Assembly (NCBI RefSeq): GCF_900111685.1
Contig: NZ_FOHX01000011.1
Location: forward strand, 242,304 to 306,303
Source: Nonomuraea wenchangensis
Lineage (GTDB): Bacteria > Actinomycetota > Actinomycetes > Streptosporangiales > Streptosporangiaceae
DNA length: 64,000 nucleotides
Direction of reading: 5' to 3'
Under the pieces are notes generated by a model, which had not been told where the DNA came from, made no database searches, and saw nothing but the letters and a program-made list of their open reading frames with translations. This document shows, piece by piece, positions 40,637 through 48,720 of this stretch (position 1 is its first letter; every line of letters starts with the position of its first letter). A program made the position numbers and the translations under genes.

Positions 40637-41563
40637 TCAGGCGACCGTGGCGCGGTAGGCGATCTCCCGGGCCGCGTCCATGTAAGCCATCGCCCCACTC
40701 GATCCCGGATCGTACGTCATCACCGACTGCCCATAGCTGGGTGCCTCCGACAGCCGCACGCTCCGCGGGATCACCGTGTTCAGCACCGTCTCCCCGAAGT
40801 GGGACCGCACCTCCTCCGCCACCTGCGACGCGAGCCGCGTCCGCCCGTCGTACATCGTCAGGACGATCGTGGACAGCCGCAGCGTCGGGTTCAGGTGGGC
40901 CTTGATGAGGTCGACGTTCCGGAGGAGCTGGCCGAGGCCCTCCAGCGCGTAGTACTCGCACTGGATGGGGATCATGACCTCGTCCGCCGCCACCAGCGCG
41001 TTGACGGTGAGCAGGCCGAGCGACGGCGGGCAGTCGATGATGATGTAGTCCAGCTCGATCTCGTCGTACGCCGCCAGCGCCCGACGCAGCCGCGCCTCCC
41101 GCGCGACCAGCGACACCAGCTCGATCTCGGCCCCGGCGAGGTCGATGGTGGCGGGTGCGCAGTAAAGGTTGGGCATCTCGGGCACCTGCTTGACGATGTC
41201 CGCCATGGGCAGGTCGTCCACCAGCACCTGGTAAACGTCCGGCACGTCGCCACGGTGCTCGGTGGCGAGGGCGGTGGAGGCGTTGCCCTGCGGGTCCAGA
41301 TCCACCACGAGCACCCGCTGGCCGTGCATCGAGAGCGCGGCCGCGATGTTCACCGACGTGGTGGTCTTGCCGACGCCACCCTTCTGGTTGGCCACCGCGA
41401 TCACCCGTGTCTTCGCCGGGCGGGGCCAGCCGGCGTCGCCCGCGCCGGACCCGTCTCCAGCTTGAACGGCCGTCGGGGTTGCGGATGTTTCACGTGAAAC
41501 CACTGAGCTGAGCGCCTCTCGTACCAACGGCGAATCACCGGGGTTCAGGGGGGTCTGGGTCAC
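40637..41563 (-). CDS. parA: chromosome partitioning ATPase ParA
   Basis: About 308 residues. The deviant Walker A is VANQKGGVGKTTTSVN, Walker A' is VLVVDLDPQGNAST and Walker B is YIIIDCPPSLGLL. It binds DNA as an ATP dimer and positions ParB-parS complexes. The N-terminal 50 residues are not conserved and encode, within codons for VSRET, a parS site. GTG at 41563 is preferred because AAAGG lies 9 bp upstream; an ATG three codons earlier directly touches that AAAGG. It follows rsmG in the same direction. Confidence 0.95.
   Translation of the reverse strand: MTQTPLNPGDSPLVREALSSVVSRETSATPTAVQAGDGSGAGDAGWPRPAKTRVIAVANQKGGVGKTTTSVNIAAALSMHGQRVLVVDLDPQGNASTALATEHRGDVPDVYQVLVDDLPMADIVKQVPEMPNLYCAPATIDLAGAEIELVSLVAREARLRRALAAYDEIELDYIIIDCPPSLGLLTVNALVAADEVMIPIQCEYYALEGLGQLLRNVDLIKAHLNPTLRLSTIVLTMYDGRTRLASQVAEEVRSHFGETVLNTVIPRSVRLSEAPSYGQSVMTYDPGSSGAMAYMDAAREIAYRATVA
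41486..41501. promoter_or_regulatory. parS site 4, inside the parA coding sequence
   Basis: TGTTTCACGTGAAACC within the parA 5' codons, 2.6 kb from the other three sites. ParB binding here could also affect parA transcription. Confidence 0.93.
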
Positions 41564-41709
41564 GATGGCCATCCTTTCAACCGATGGTGTGCCGGTGCCG
41601 GGAATTTGCTGTCGCGACACGCCCATTTCGGGCCAGCCAACCCCGGTGGGACTCGAGGACGGACGACGGTCCGGCCATCCGAGGCCGCTTGACGCGACTG
41701 GCACAACCG

Positions 41710-42381
41710 TCACCTCCTCCGTCGCCGCCCGGCTCGCTCCGGCGCGCGACCCGCTACCACCCGAACCAATGTTGCAGGCGGCTCGACCTTACCGTGCCCG
41801 ACGGTCACAAGCTCGGCCGTTCGTGCTCCGCTGGCGCGCAATTGGGCTTCGGCCTCGGCCAGCTCGCCGGCCGCCCGCTCCCCCTTCATGGCGATGAGCT
41901 CGCCGCCCTCGCGCAGCAGCGGCATCGCCCACGTCAGCAGCCGGTCGAGCGGCGCGACGGCACGGGCGCTGGCGACGTCGAAAACGCGCTTGCCGGCCAG
42001 CTCCTCCGCCCGGCCGCGCAGCACCTCGACGTTGCCGAGCTTGAGCGTCGCGACGCATTCCTCCAGGAACACGGTACGGCGCAGCAGCGGCTCCAGCAGC
42101 GTGACCCGGATATCCGGCCGGACGATCGCCAGCACGATTCCCGGCAGCCCGGCGCCGGAGCCGATGTCGACCAGTTCGACGTCGGCGGGCACGGCCTCGG
42201 CGACGACCGCGCAGTTGAGCAGATGGCGGTCCCAGATCCGCGGCACCTCCCGCGGCCCCAGCAGCCCGCGGACCACGCCGGGCCCCGCCAGCAGCTCGGC
42301 GAACGCGTTGGCGCGATCCCAAGCCTCCCCGGCGAAGACGTCCCGCGCTATGTCCGGCGGCGCCGGCAGCTCATCGCTCAC
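41710..42381 (-). CDS. rsmG: 16S rRNA (guanine527-N7)-methyltransferase RsmG
   Basis: A 223-residue SAM-dependent methyltransferase. The SAM site is LVDIGSGAGLPGIVLA, followed by LLEPLLRRTVFLEE. PREVPRIWDRHLLNC is the family's N-terminal RNA-contact motif. Loss of this enzyme gives low-level streptomycin resistance in relatives. The GTG (VSDELPAPPDIA) begins the conserved part, with AAAGGG upstream. It is between jag and parA, as usual. Confidence 0.95.
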   Translation of the reverse strand: MSDELPAPPDIARDVFAGEAWDRANAFAELLAGPGVVRGLLGPREVPRIWDRHLLNCAVVAEAVPADVELVDIGSGAGLPGIVLAIVRPDIRVTLLEPLLRRTVFLEECVATLKLGNVEVLRGRAEELAGKRVFDVASARAVAPLDRLLTWAMPLLREGGELIAMKGERAAGELAEAEAQLRASGARTAELVTVGHGKVEPPATLVRVVAGRAPERAGRRRRR

Positions 42382-42670
42382 TGGTTGGAGGCCCTTTCTC
42401 GGTGCTGGTGTCGTGGCCGGACGTGACCGTCCCCGCCGGGGACCTTCCGCGTCCCAGGCTAATCGGGCGATCACAAAGGAAGACTAGCGGGCCGCCCCCA
42501 GGGTGACCTTCGAGCACGCCGCCCGCCGTGGCGGACGGACCGGCAGCATGGGGACATATATGCTGACATCACCGCATTGAGGCTGGCCTAGGTACGTACC
42601 AGGATAAAAGAGAACGGCCGCCTGCCGCTCGCCAGGGGGCGGGGGCAGACGGCCGCGACGAAGCGGAGGA
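42382..42670. other. rsmG-jag spacer
   Basis: About 290 bp without a gene. It contains an imperfect inverted repeat near 42614-42655 (CGGCCGCCTGCC against GGCAGACGGCCG), which may end the rpmH-to-jag transcript, and a small palindrome GGTACGTACC at about 42589-42598. The rsmG promoter should also be here. Confidence 0.5.
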
Positions 42671-43159
42671 TCAGGCGGGCAGGACCACCACGTAGCGGTT
42701 GGGCTCCTCGCCCTCGGACTCGCTGCTGAGCCCGGCGGCGGCCACCGCGTCGTGGACGATCTTGCGCTCGAACGGGGTCATCGGCTGCAGCGACCTGGGC
42801 TCGCCGCGGTCCTTGACCTGGTTGGCGACCTCGGTGCCGAGCTTGGTCAGCTCGGCGCGGCGACGCTCCCGGTAGCCGCCGACGTCGAGCATCAGCCGCG
42901 AGCGCTCGCCGGTCTGGCGGTGCACGGCCAGGCGGGTCAGCTCCTGCAGCGCCTCCAGGACCTCTCCCCCGGGGCCCACCAGCTCGTTGCCCTTGAGTCC
43001 GACGACGGAGACGAGCGCGCGGTCGCCCTCGACGTCCATGTCGATGTCGCCGTCGATGTCGGCGATGTCAAGAAGACCCTCGACGTAGTCGGCAGCGATC
43101 TCGCCCTCCTGCTCCAGGGCGGCGAGATCAGGAGCATTCTTCTGCTCGGCCTCGGTCAT
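42671..43159 (-). CDS. jag: Jag/KhpB family RNA-binding protein (KH-R3H)
   Basis: A 162-residue protein. An acidic N-terminus leads to a KH-like domain with LKGNELVGPGGEVLEALQEL (GxxG-type loop) and an R3H domain ending MTPFERKIVHDAVAAAGLSSESEGEEPNR. It binds small or messenger RNAs and is encoded after yidC in most Gram-positive bacteria. The ATG is chosen for AAGGAGAGG 6-8 bp upstream; a GTG overlapping the yidC stop is the alternative. Confidence 0.92.
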   Translation of the reverse strand: MTEAEQKNAPDLAALEQEGEIAADYVEGLLDIADIDGDIDMDVEGDRALVSVVGLKGNELVGPGGEVLEALQELTRLAVHRQTGERSRLMLDVGGYRERRRAELTKLGTEVANQVKDRGEPRSLQPMTPFERKIVHDAVAAAGLSSESEGEEPNRYVVVLPA

Positions 43160-43179
43160 GGCCGGCCTCTCCTTCGTGG

Positions 43180-44103
43180 TCACGACTTCTTGCTGCCGGT
43201 GCGCTTGCTGCGAGGCTGGCGGCTCGGCTGCTGCCTGATGATCTTAGGCTCCGGCGGGGCCGGAGGGGCCTGCTCCTCCGGAGGCGTCTTGCGGATCTTG
43301 GCGATCAGGCCCTGCTTCGGCTCCACGGGGATCGCGTTGCCCTTGGCGTCGAACTGCGGCATCGGGTGCCGGCTGTAGAACCAGTGCTGCTGGCCGAGCG
43401 TCCACAGGTTGGTGGTGACCCAGTAGAGGATCAGGCCGAGGGGGAAGTTCAGGCTGAAGAAGGCGAACAGCGGCGAGATGTACATCAGGATCTTCTGCTG
43501 CTGCGCCATGGGGTTGTCCGGCATCTGGGCCATGGAGCGGGTCACGCTCTGCCGGACGGTGAGGAACGTGGTCAGCGAGCTGATCGCGACGAAGAAGCCG
43601 ATGACGACCTTCTGCATCGTCGTGGGCGCCTCGAAGAACGTCGCGGGCAGCGGGGCGCCCAGGATGAGCGCGTGCTTGGCGCTGTCGACGAGTTCCTGCG
43701 ACATGCCGAACTTCGCCTCGTCCGCCGCGATCGCCCGGAGCACGGTGAACATCGAGATGAAGATCGGGAACTGGGCGACGACGGGGAGGCAGCCGCCGAG
43801 CGGGTTGGCCCCGGCTCCCTGGTACAGCGCCATGACCTCCTGGTTCATGCGCTGCTTGTCGTTCTTGTAACGCTTACGGAGCTCCTGGACCTTCGGCGCC
43901 AGCTCCTGCATCTTCCGCGACGACCGCATCTGCTTGAGGAACAGCGGGAAGATCAGGATCCTCATGAAGATCGTCAGCGTGATGATGGTGAGCGCCCACG
44001 TCAAACCGCTGTTCGGGTCGAGGAACGTGCTGTAAGCACTGTGGATCCAGGTGATGACTTGGGCGACGGCTGTGTACAGCCAGTTGAGCCAGGACAGCTC
44101 CAC
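43180..44103 (-). CDS. yidC: membrane protein insertase YidC
   Basis: A 307-residue Oxa1-type insertase with five core helices. The first helix is near the N-terminus (LNWLYTAVAQVITWI), GLTWALTIITLTIFMRILI carries the conserved hydrophilic-groove Arg, then a coiled cytoplasmic loop MQELAPKVQELRKRYKNDKQ, and VTTNLWTLGQQHWFY near the end. A basic C-terminal tail binds ribosomes. It starts 5 bp after yidD, in the rpmH-rnpA-yidD-yidC-jag operon. Confidence 0.96.
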   Translation of the reverse strand: MELSWLNWLYTAVAQVITWIHSAYSTFLDPNSGLTWALTIITLTIFMRILIFPLFLKQMRSSRKMQELAPKVQELRKRYKNDKQRMNQEVMALYQGAGANPLGGCLPVVAQFPIFISMFTVLRAIAADEAKFGMSQELVDSAKHALILGAPLPATFFEAPTTMQKVVIGFFVAISSLTTFLTVRQSVTRSMAQMPDNPMAQQQKILMYISPLFAFFSLNFPLGLILYWVTTNLWTLGQQHWFYSRHPMPQFDAKGNAIPVEPKQGLIAKIRKTPPEEQAPPAPPEPKIIRQQPSRQPRSKRTGSKKS

Positions 44104-44107
44104 CGAG

Positions 44108-44386
44108 CTATCTCCCTTGCGTTTCGTGGGACCGGACCGGGCGTGGGGGCACCGGGTCTATACCTCCGGGATGGAATGGGTGGCACCGCCCGATGCGCCG
44201 GACAGTCAGCCAGATGCCACGCAACGCACCATGCGTGGCGATCGCCTCGAGGCCGTAGGCACTGCACGACGGATAAAAACGGCAGCGTGGGCCGAGCAGC
44301 GGGCTGATGAACGCCCGATAGAACCGGATCGGGACGATCAGCACCCGAGCCGCGACGCTCGGCACCTCGTGCACCTGCTCCGTCAT
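44108..44386 (-). CDS. yidD: membrane protein insertion efficiency factor YidD
   Basis: A 92-residue small protein with PIRFYRAFISPLLGPRCRFYPSCSAYGLEA, the YidD core with three cysteines, and GRCHPFHPGGIDPVP. It aids YidC-dependent insertion. The ATG overlaps the rnpA stop (ATGA). Confidence 0.95.
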   Translation of the reverse strand: MTEQVHEVPSVAARVLIVPIRFYRAFISPLLGPRCRFYPSCSAYGLEAIATHGALRGIWLTVRRIGRCHPFHPGGIDPVPPRPVRSHETQGR

Positions 44387-44745
44387 CTCTGTCCACCCGT
44401 CGAGGCATCGCGCCGCCTGAGCAAACGATCCAGCGCGGCGTCGAGCTCGGCGGCCAGGTGCTCGAATCGCGCGGACGCGGCCGGTGGATTGGCGCGTACC
44501 ACAAGCAGGCTACCTCCCGGCAGCCGGTCAAGACGCTCCCGCATCAGGTGTCGGAGCCGTCGCTTGACCTTGTTCCGGGTGACAGCGCCGCCGACGGCCT
44601 TGCTCACCACGAAACCCACCAGGGGTGGCTCTTCCCCGGAAACGCGAAAATGCACCACCAAAGTGGGGCGACCCGCGCGCTTGCCTCGCCGCACGGCCGC
44701 CTCGAAATCCTCCCCGCGCCGCATGCGGGATTGCCGGGACAGCAC
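44383..44745 (-). CDS. rnpA: ribonuclease P protein component
   Basis: A 120-residue RNase P protein with MLSRQSRMRRGEDFEAAVRRG, VVSKAVGGAVTRNKVKRRLRHLMRE (the basic RNR motif region) and LLVVRANPPAA. It assists the catalytic RNA in tRNA 5' processing. The GTG start follows an AT-rich CATATAC stretch. It overlaps yidD. Confidence 0.95.
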   Translation of the reverse strand: MLSRQSRMRRGEDFEAAVRRGKRAGRPTLVVHFRVSGEEPPLVGFVVSKAVGGAVTRNKVKRRLRHLMRERLDRLPGGSLLVVRANPPAASARFEHLAAELDAALDRLLRRRDASTGGQR

Positions 44746-44759
44746 CGTATATGCCTATC

Positions 44760-44786
44760 GCCCGCCGGCGAGATTCGCCGGCGGGC
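44760..44786 (-). terminator. hairpin between rpmH and rnpA
   Basis: GCCCGCCGGCGA (44760-44771) and TCGCCGGCGGGC (44775-44786) form a 12-bp stem with a 3-base loop in the 62-bp gap. It may partly terminate after rpmH, explaining the usual excess of bL34 over RNase P protein, or protect the rpmH 3' end. Confidence 0.7.
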
Positions 44787-44807
44787 CGATTATCAGGCGC
44801 GGGACGG

Positions 44808-44945
44808 TCAGGCCGACAGCTTCTCGCGGCCCTTGCGGCGGCGGGAGGCCAGGATGGCGCGGCCGGCCCGGGTGCGCATCCGCAGCCGGAAGCCGTGGGT
44901 CTTCGCGCGGCGACGGTTGTTCGGCTGGAAAGTACGCTTGCTCAC
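44808..44945 (-). CDS. rpmH: 50S ribosomal protein bL34
   Basis: A 45-residue basic protein, MSKRTFQPNNRRRAKTHGF and RTRAGRAILASRRRKGREKLSA in sequence. The start GTG has GGAG 7 bp upstream; longer in-frame openings have non-conserved extensions. It heads the operon transcribed away from dnaA. Confidence 0.97.
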   Translation of the reverse strand: MSKRTFQPNNRRRAKTHGFRLRMRTRAGRAILASRRRKGREKLSA

Positions 44946-45401
44946 GGGTGGGCTCCAGGTCATTGGTGCGCCCGGCGGGCGCGGTACACACACAGGATGG
45001 CCTGCCAGGAAAGCGAGGGCACGCGAAATAGCCGTCGCGTGACAAGCCGACCGTCGTACGTTACGGGCCAATGCCCTCCCAGGTCAAACCGGGCGGGTTG
45101 TCCACCAATCCACAGGCGAGTTTTCCCCAGGCCGCACACGTCCACAGTTTGTGCACTCAGGTGCCACTAGGCTGTGGACAACGCCTTGAACACAGCTGTG
45201 CACAGAGCTACTGTCGGCCCCTCCGGAGCCGCGGTAACGCGGCGGCGCCACTGTGCACAACATGTGGAGATCCTGTGGAAAAACTGAGCGTGACGCTCGC
45301 CTCCCGGGCTGTGGACAAAGGCGTCCGAAGATCGTCAGCGACCGCCGGCATGTGGATGAACGACCGCGGAGGCCGCGAGAGGGAGGAGGGGGAACCGCAC
45401 T
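44946..45401. promoter_or_regulatory. rpmH-dnaA intergenic region with DnaA boxes
   Basis: The 456-bp divergent promoter region contains perfect streptomycete-type DnaA boxes as complement TGTGGACAA at 45173-45181 and 45310-45318. Near matches are TTGTCCACC (45098-45106), TGTGCACAG (45197-45205), TGTGCACAA (45252-45260), TGTGGAAAA (45274-45282) and TGTGGATGA (45351-45359). DnaA autoregulation of dnaA is the likely role; part of the origin may extend here. Confidence 0.8.
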
Positions 45402-46994
45402 GTGAGCAGTGTCGACCTCGGCACGGTGTGGGCGAGGGCCCTGGGCAACTTCCTCAACGAGAACGTGCCGATCCAGCAGCGTACGTGGCTGTCGATGGTG
45501 CGCCCGATCGCCCTGGCCAACGACACGATCGTGCTCGGCGTCCCCAACGACTTCCTCAAGGACCTCATCGAGGGCAAGCTGCGGCCGCTCGTCGCGCACG
45601 CGCTGTCCCAGGAGCTCGGCCGGACGATGCGGCTGGCGGTGATGATCGACACGACGGCCCCCGAGCAGCCCGTCGTCGACCTTCATCAACAGCCTGTGGC
45701 TCCGAGTTATCCCCAGAGTGTGGAGAACCAGCCGCGTTTTACACAGCATCTCCAACCGCAGGCCCAGCAGGCTTCAGAGCCTCCGCAGTTCTATTCTCCA
45801 CAGCCCGAGGCGGAGCGTCCGTCCACAGAATATCCACAGCAGGGCTTCGCTTTTGAACAGGCGCAGCCTTACTCGCCGCCCGGCACCCCGCCCGCGGAGA
45901 AATCGCCGGAGCCGACCCCGAATCGGTGGGAAGCAAAGAGCAACAAACCCAGCGAACCCGCCCGGCTCAACCAGAAGTACACATTCGAGACTTTCGTCAT
46001 CGGCGCCAGCAACCGGTTCGCGCACGCGGCCGCCGTGGCCGTCGCGGAGTCGCCGGCGAAGGCGTACAACCCGCTGTTCATCTACGGCGACTCGGGGCTG
46101 GGGAAGACCCACCTGCTGCACGCGATCGGGCATTACGCGCAGAGCCTCTACGACGGCGCCCGGGTGCGCTACGTGAGCTCCGAGGAGTTCACCAACGACT
46201 TCATCAACAGCATCCGCGACCACAAGGCCGACGGCTTCCGTGGCCGCTACCGCGCGATCGACATCCTGCTCGTGGACGACATCCAGTTCCTGGAGGGCAA
46301 GGAGCAGACGCAGGAGGAGTTCTTCCACACCTTCAACACCCTCCACAACGCCAACAAGCAGATCGTCATCTCCAGCGACCGCGCGCCGAAGCAGCTCATC
46401 ACGCTGGAGGACCGGCTGCGCAACCGCTTCGAGTGGGGCCTGATCACCGACGTCCAGCCGCCCGAGCTGGAGACGCGCATCGCCATCCTCAGGAAGAAGG
46501 CCATCCAGGAGGGCCTGGCCGCGCCGCCCGAGGTGCTGGAGTACATCGCCAGCCGCATCTCCACCAACATCCGGGAGCTGGAGGGCGCGCTGATCAGGGT
46601 CACCGCGTTCGCCAGCCTCAACCGGCAGGGCGTCGACCTGCAGCTCGCCGAGGTGGTGCTGAAGGACCTCATCACCTCGGAGTCCGACACCGAGATCACC
46701 ATCGCGGCGATCATGAGCGAGACCGCCAACTACTTCGGCATCAGCATCGACGACCTGTGCGGCACCTCGCGCAGCCGGGCGCTCGTCAACGCCCGGCAGA
46801 TCGCCATGTATCTCGCCCGGGAGCTGACCGAGCTGTCGCTGCCGAAGATCGGCCAGCAGTTCGGCGGTCGCGACCACACCACGGTGATGCACGCCGAGCG
46901 GAAGATCCGCTCGCTGATCGCGGAGCGCAAGTCGATGTACAACCAGGTCAACGAGCTGACAATACGCATCAAGCAGACACAGCGCGGATCCTGA
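45402..46994 (+). CDS. dnaA: chromosomal replication initiator protein DnaA
   Basis: A 530-residue initiator. Domain I is residues 1-80 (WLSMVRPIALANDTIVLGVP), domain II a Gln/Pro-rich linker of about 110 residues, and domain III the AAA+ core with FIYGDSGLGKTHLLHAI, DILLVDDIQFLEGK and the Arg finger in LEDRLRNRFEWGL. Domain IV has the signature QFGGRDHTTVMHAERKI. Domain II codons contain several TCCACAG words. The GTG has AGGGGG 9 bp upstream. DnaA boxes lie on both sides of the gene. Confidence 0.98.
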   Translation: MSSVDLGTVWARALGNFLNENVPIQQRTWLSMVRPIALANDTIVLGVPNDFLKDLIEGKLRPLVAHALSQELGRTMRLAVMIDTTAPEQPVVDLHQQPVAPSYPQSVENQPRFTQHLQPQAQQASEPPQFYSPQPEAERPSTEYPQQGFAFEQAQPYSPPGTPPAEKSPEPTPNRWEAKSNKPSEPARLNQKYTFETFVIGASNRFAHAAAVAVAESPAKAYNPLFIYGDSGLGKTHLLHAIGHYAQSLYDGARVRYVSSEEFTNDFINSIRDHKADGFRGRYRAIDILLVDDIQFLEGKEQTQEEFFHTFNTLHNANKQIVISSDRAPKQLITLEDRLRNRFEWGLITDVQPPELETRIAILRKKAIQEGLAAPPEVLEYIASRISTNIRELEGALIRVTAFASLNRQGVDLQLAEVVLKDLITSESDTEITIAAIMSETANYFGISIDDLCGTSRSRALVNARQIAMYLARELTELSLPKIGQQFGGRDHTTVMHAERKIRSLIAERKSMYNQVNELTIRIKQTQRGS

Positions 46995-47530
46995 ACGTTA
47001 TGCACAACCTGTGGAAAACACTGTGGAGCAGCGGAAACGTCGATTCGCGGCCCCTCGGCGCCCGGCAATGCCCCGAAAAATCCACCCACAAGGGCTGGGG
47101 ACAAACCTGGGGACATCTGGGGGAAACCTGGGGACAGCCCGTGGATAACGTGTGGACAGCGTGTGCACAACGGATCTGGGGCTCCAGAAGGGCCTCTTCT
47201 ACCCCGTGGATAACCTGTGGAAACATCGTGGATAACCCCGGGTTTCCCGTGGATGAAGCGACCATGATCTGGGGACAGCCTGTGGGCAAGGATTCGCCGT
47301 CCCCAGGCGGCCCCAGTTACCCCCAGGCGTCACACACAGCCTCGGTGGATGAATTCAGGGCCACTGACCTGGGCGAAGGCCAGTTGTCCACAGTTTCCAC
47401 AGCCCCTAGTGTGATGACCTCTTCTATCTCTTACTAAGAAACTCAAAGACCCATAGTTGGGCTTCTCCCGGAGCGCGAGTGCGGGAGAGTGGATCCTCGA
47501 ATCAACGACAGACCCAGGAGGCGGATCACC
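46995..47530. other. oriC: origin of replication oriC (DnaA-box cluster between dnaA and dnaN)
   Basis: The 536-bp spacer holds about a dozen DnaA-box-like 9-mers. Clear ones are TTATGCACA (46998-47006), CGTGGATAA (47140-47148, 47205-47213, 47227-47235), TGTGGACAG (47151-47159), TGTGCACAA (47162-47170), TGTGGAAAC (47216-47224), CGTGGATGA (47248-47256), TGTGGGCAA (47281-47289) and perfect TTGTCCACA (47384-47392). TGTGGAAAA is at 47010-47018. Most face the same way. An AT-richer stretch with CTTCTATCTCTTACTAAG follows at about 47420-47437, the likely unwinding region. The dnaN ribosome site AGGAGG ends it. Confidence 0.92.
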
Positions 47531-48670
47531 GTGATGTTCCGGATCGAGCGAGACGTACTCGCCGAGGCGGTGGCCTGGACGGCACGCAGCCTTCCGGCGC
47601 GCCCGTCGGTGCCCGTCCTCGCGGGCATGCGCCTGGAGGTCACCGACGACCAGCAGCTGAAGCTCTCCGGCTTCGACTACGAGGTCTCCGCCCAGGTGAC
47701 GCTGGAGCTGCACACCGGCGAGCCCGGCGTCGTCCTGGTCTCGGGCAAGCTGCTCGCCGAGATCACCCGCGCCCTTCCCGCACAGCCTGTGGACTTCGTG
47801 GTCGACGGCGCCAAGGCGGTCGTCACCTGCGGCAGCGCGCGGTTCACCCTCCTCACCATGCCTGTGGAGGACTACCCGTCCCTGCCGGCCATGCCGCCGG
47901 CCGCGGGCCGGGTCGGCAGCGACGTGTTCGCCTCGGCCGTCTCCCAGGTGGCCGTCGCAGCCGGTCGTGACGACACGCTGCCGATGCTCACCGGCGTCCG
48001 CATGGAGATCGACGGCGACACGGTGACCCTCGCGGCCACCGACCGCTACCGGCTCGCCGTACGCGAGCTGAAGTGGCAGCCGGGCCAGCCCGACTTCTCC
48101 GCCATCGCGATGATCCCCGGCAAGACGCTCGCCGACACCGCCAAGGCGCTCGGCAGCACCGGCGCCGAGGTCGAGATCGCGCTCAGCTCCGCGGGCGGCA
48201 CCGGCGAGGGCATGATCGGCTTCTCCAGCGCCGGCCGCCGCACCACCACGCGCCTGCTCGACCCCGAGTTCCCGAAGTACCGCTCGCTGCTCCCCACTGA
48301 GTTCTCCGCGCGCGCCGACCTGTCCACAGGCCCGTTCGTCGAGGCGGTCAAGCGTGTGGCACTCGTCGCCGAGCGCAACACCCCGGTACGCCTCGCGTTC
48401 CGCAGCGGCGAGGTCGTGCTGGAGGCCGGCAGCGGCGACGAGGCCCAGGCCGTCGAGGCCCTGCCTGTGGACTACGAGGGCGAGGAGATGAACATCGCCT
48501 TCAACCACCAGTTCCTTCTGGAGGGTCTCGGCGCGATCGACTCCGACATCGCCAGGCTCCAGATGACCACGTCCACGAAGCCCGCTATCCTCACGGGTGG
48601 CAAACCTGTGGAGGACGGTGCCACCACCGACTACCGATACCTGATCATGCCCATCCGCCTGTCAGGCTGA
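47531..48670 (+). CDS. dnaN: DNA polymerase III beta subunit (sliding clamp)
   Basis: A 379-residue clamp of three similar domains; the homodimer ring tethers polymerase to DNA. FRIERDVLAEAVAWTARSLP opens domain 1, TDRYRLAV (about 175-182) is the family's peptide-pocket loop and YLIMPIRL forms the C-terminus, which lines the partner-binding cleft. GTG 47531 is chosen for AGGAGG 9 bp upstream; the ATG next to it is 12 bp away. Of 24 proline codons only four are CCT, and all four lie in CCTGTGGA words that resemble half of a DnaA box. Confidence 0.97.
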   Translation: MMFRIERDVLAEAVAWTARSLPARPSVPVLAGMRLEVTDDQQLKLSGFDYEVSAQVTLELHTGEPGVVLVSGKLLAEITRALPAQPVDFVVDGAKAVVTCGSARFTLLTMPVEDYPSLPAMPPAAGRVGSDVFASAVSQVAVAAGRDDTLPMLTGVRMEIDGDTVTLAATDRYRLAVRELKWQPGQPDFSAIAMIPGKTLADTAKALGSTGAEVEIALSSAGGTGEGMIGFSSAGRRTTTRLLDPEFPKYRSLLPTEFSARADLSTGPFVEAVKRVALVAERNTPVRLAFRSGEVVLEAGSGDEAQAVEALPVDYEGEEMNIAFNHQFLLEGLGAIDSDIARLQMTTSTKPAILTGGKPVEDGATTDYRYLIMPIRLSG

Positions 48671-48720
48671 TCCTGTCATCGGGGATGATGAAATCCTGAC
48701 GAGGGGGTAGGGAAAAAGTC

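Noticed and set aside
40139..41497. Plus-strand frame across the parA-parB spacer and parA
   Set aside because: Its first part is the 15-bp repeat and the rest is the reverse of parA; the repeat is open in all frames because its length is a multiple of three.
44760..44786. Riboswitch upstream of rnpA
   Set aside because: A single simple hairpin in a 62-bp gap fits a terminator or processing element; no aptamer-like structure is visible.
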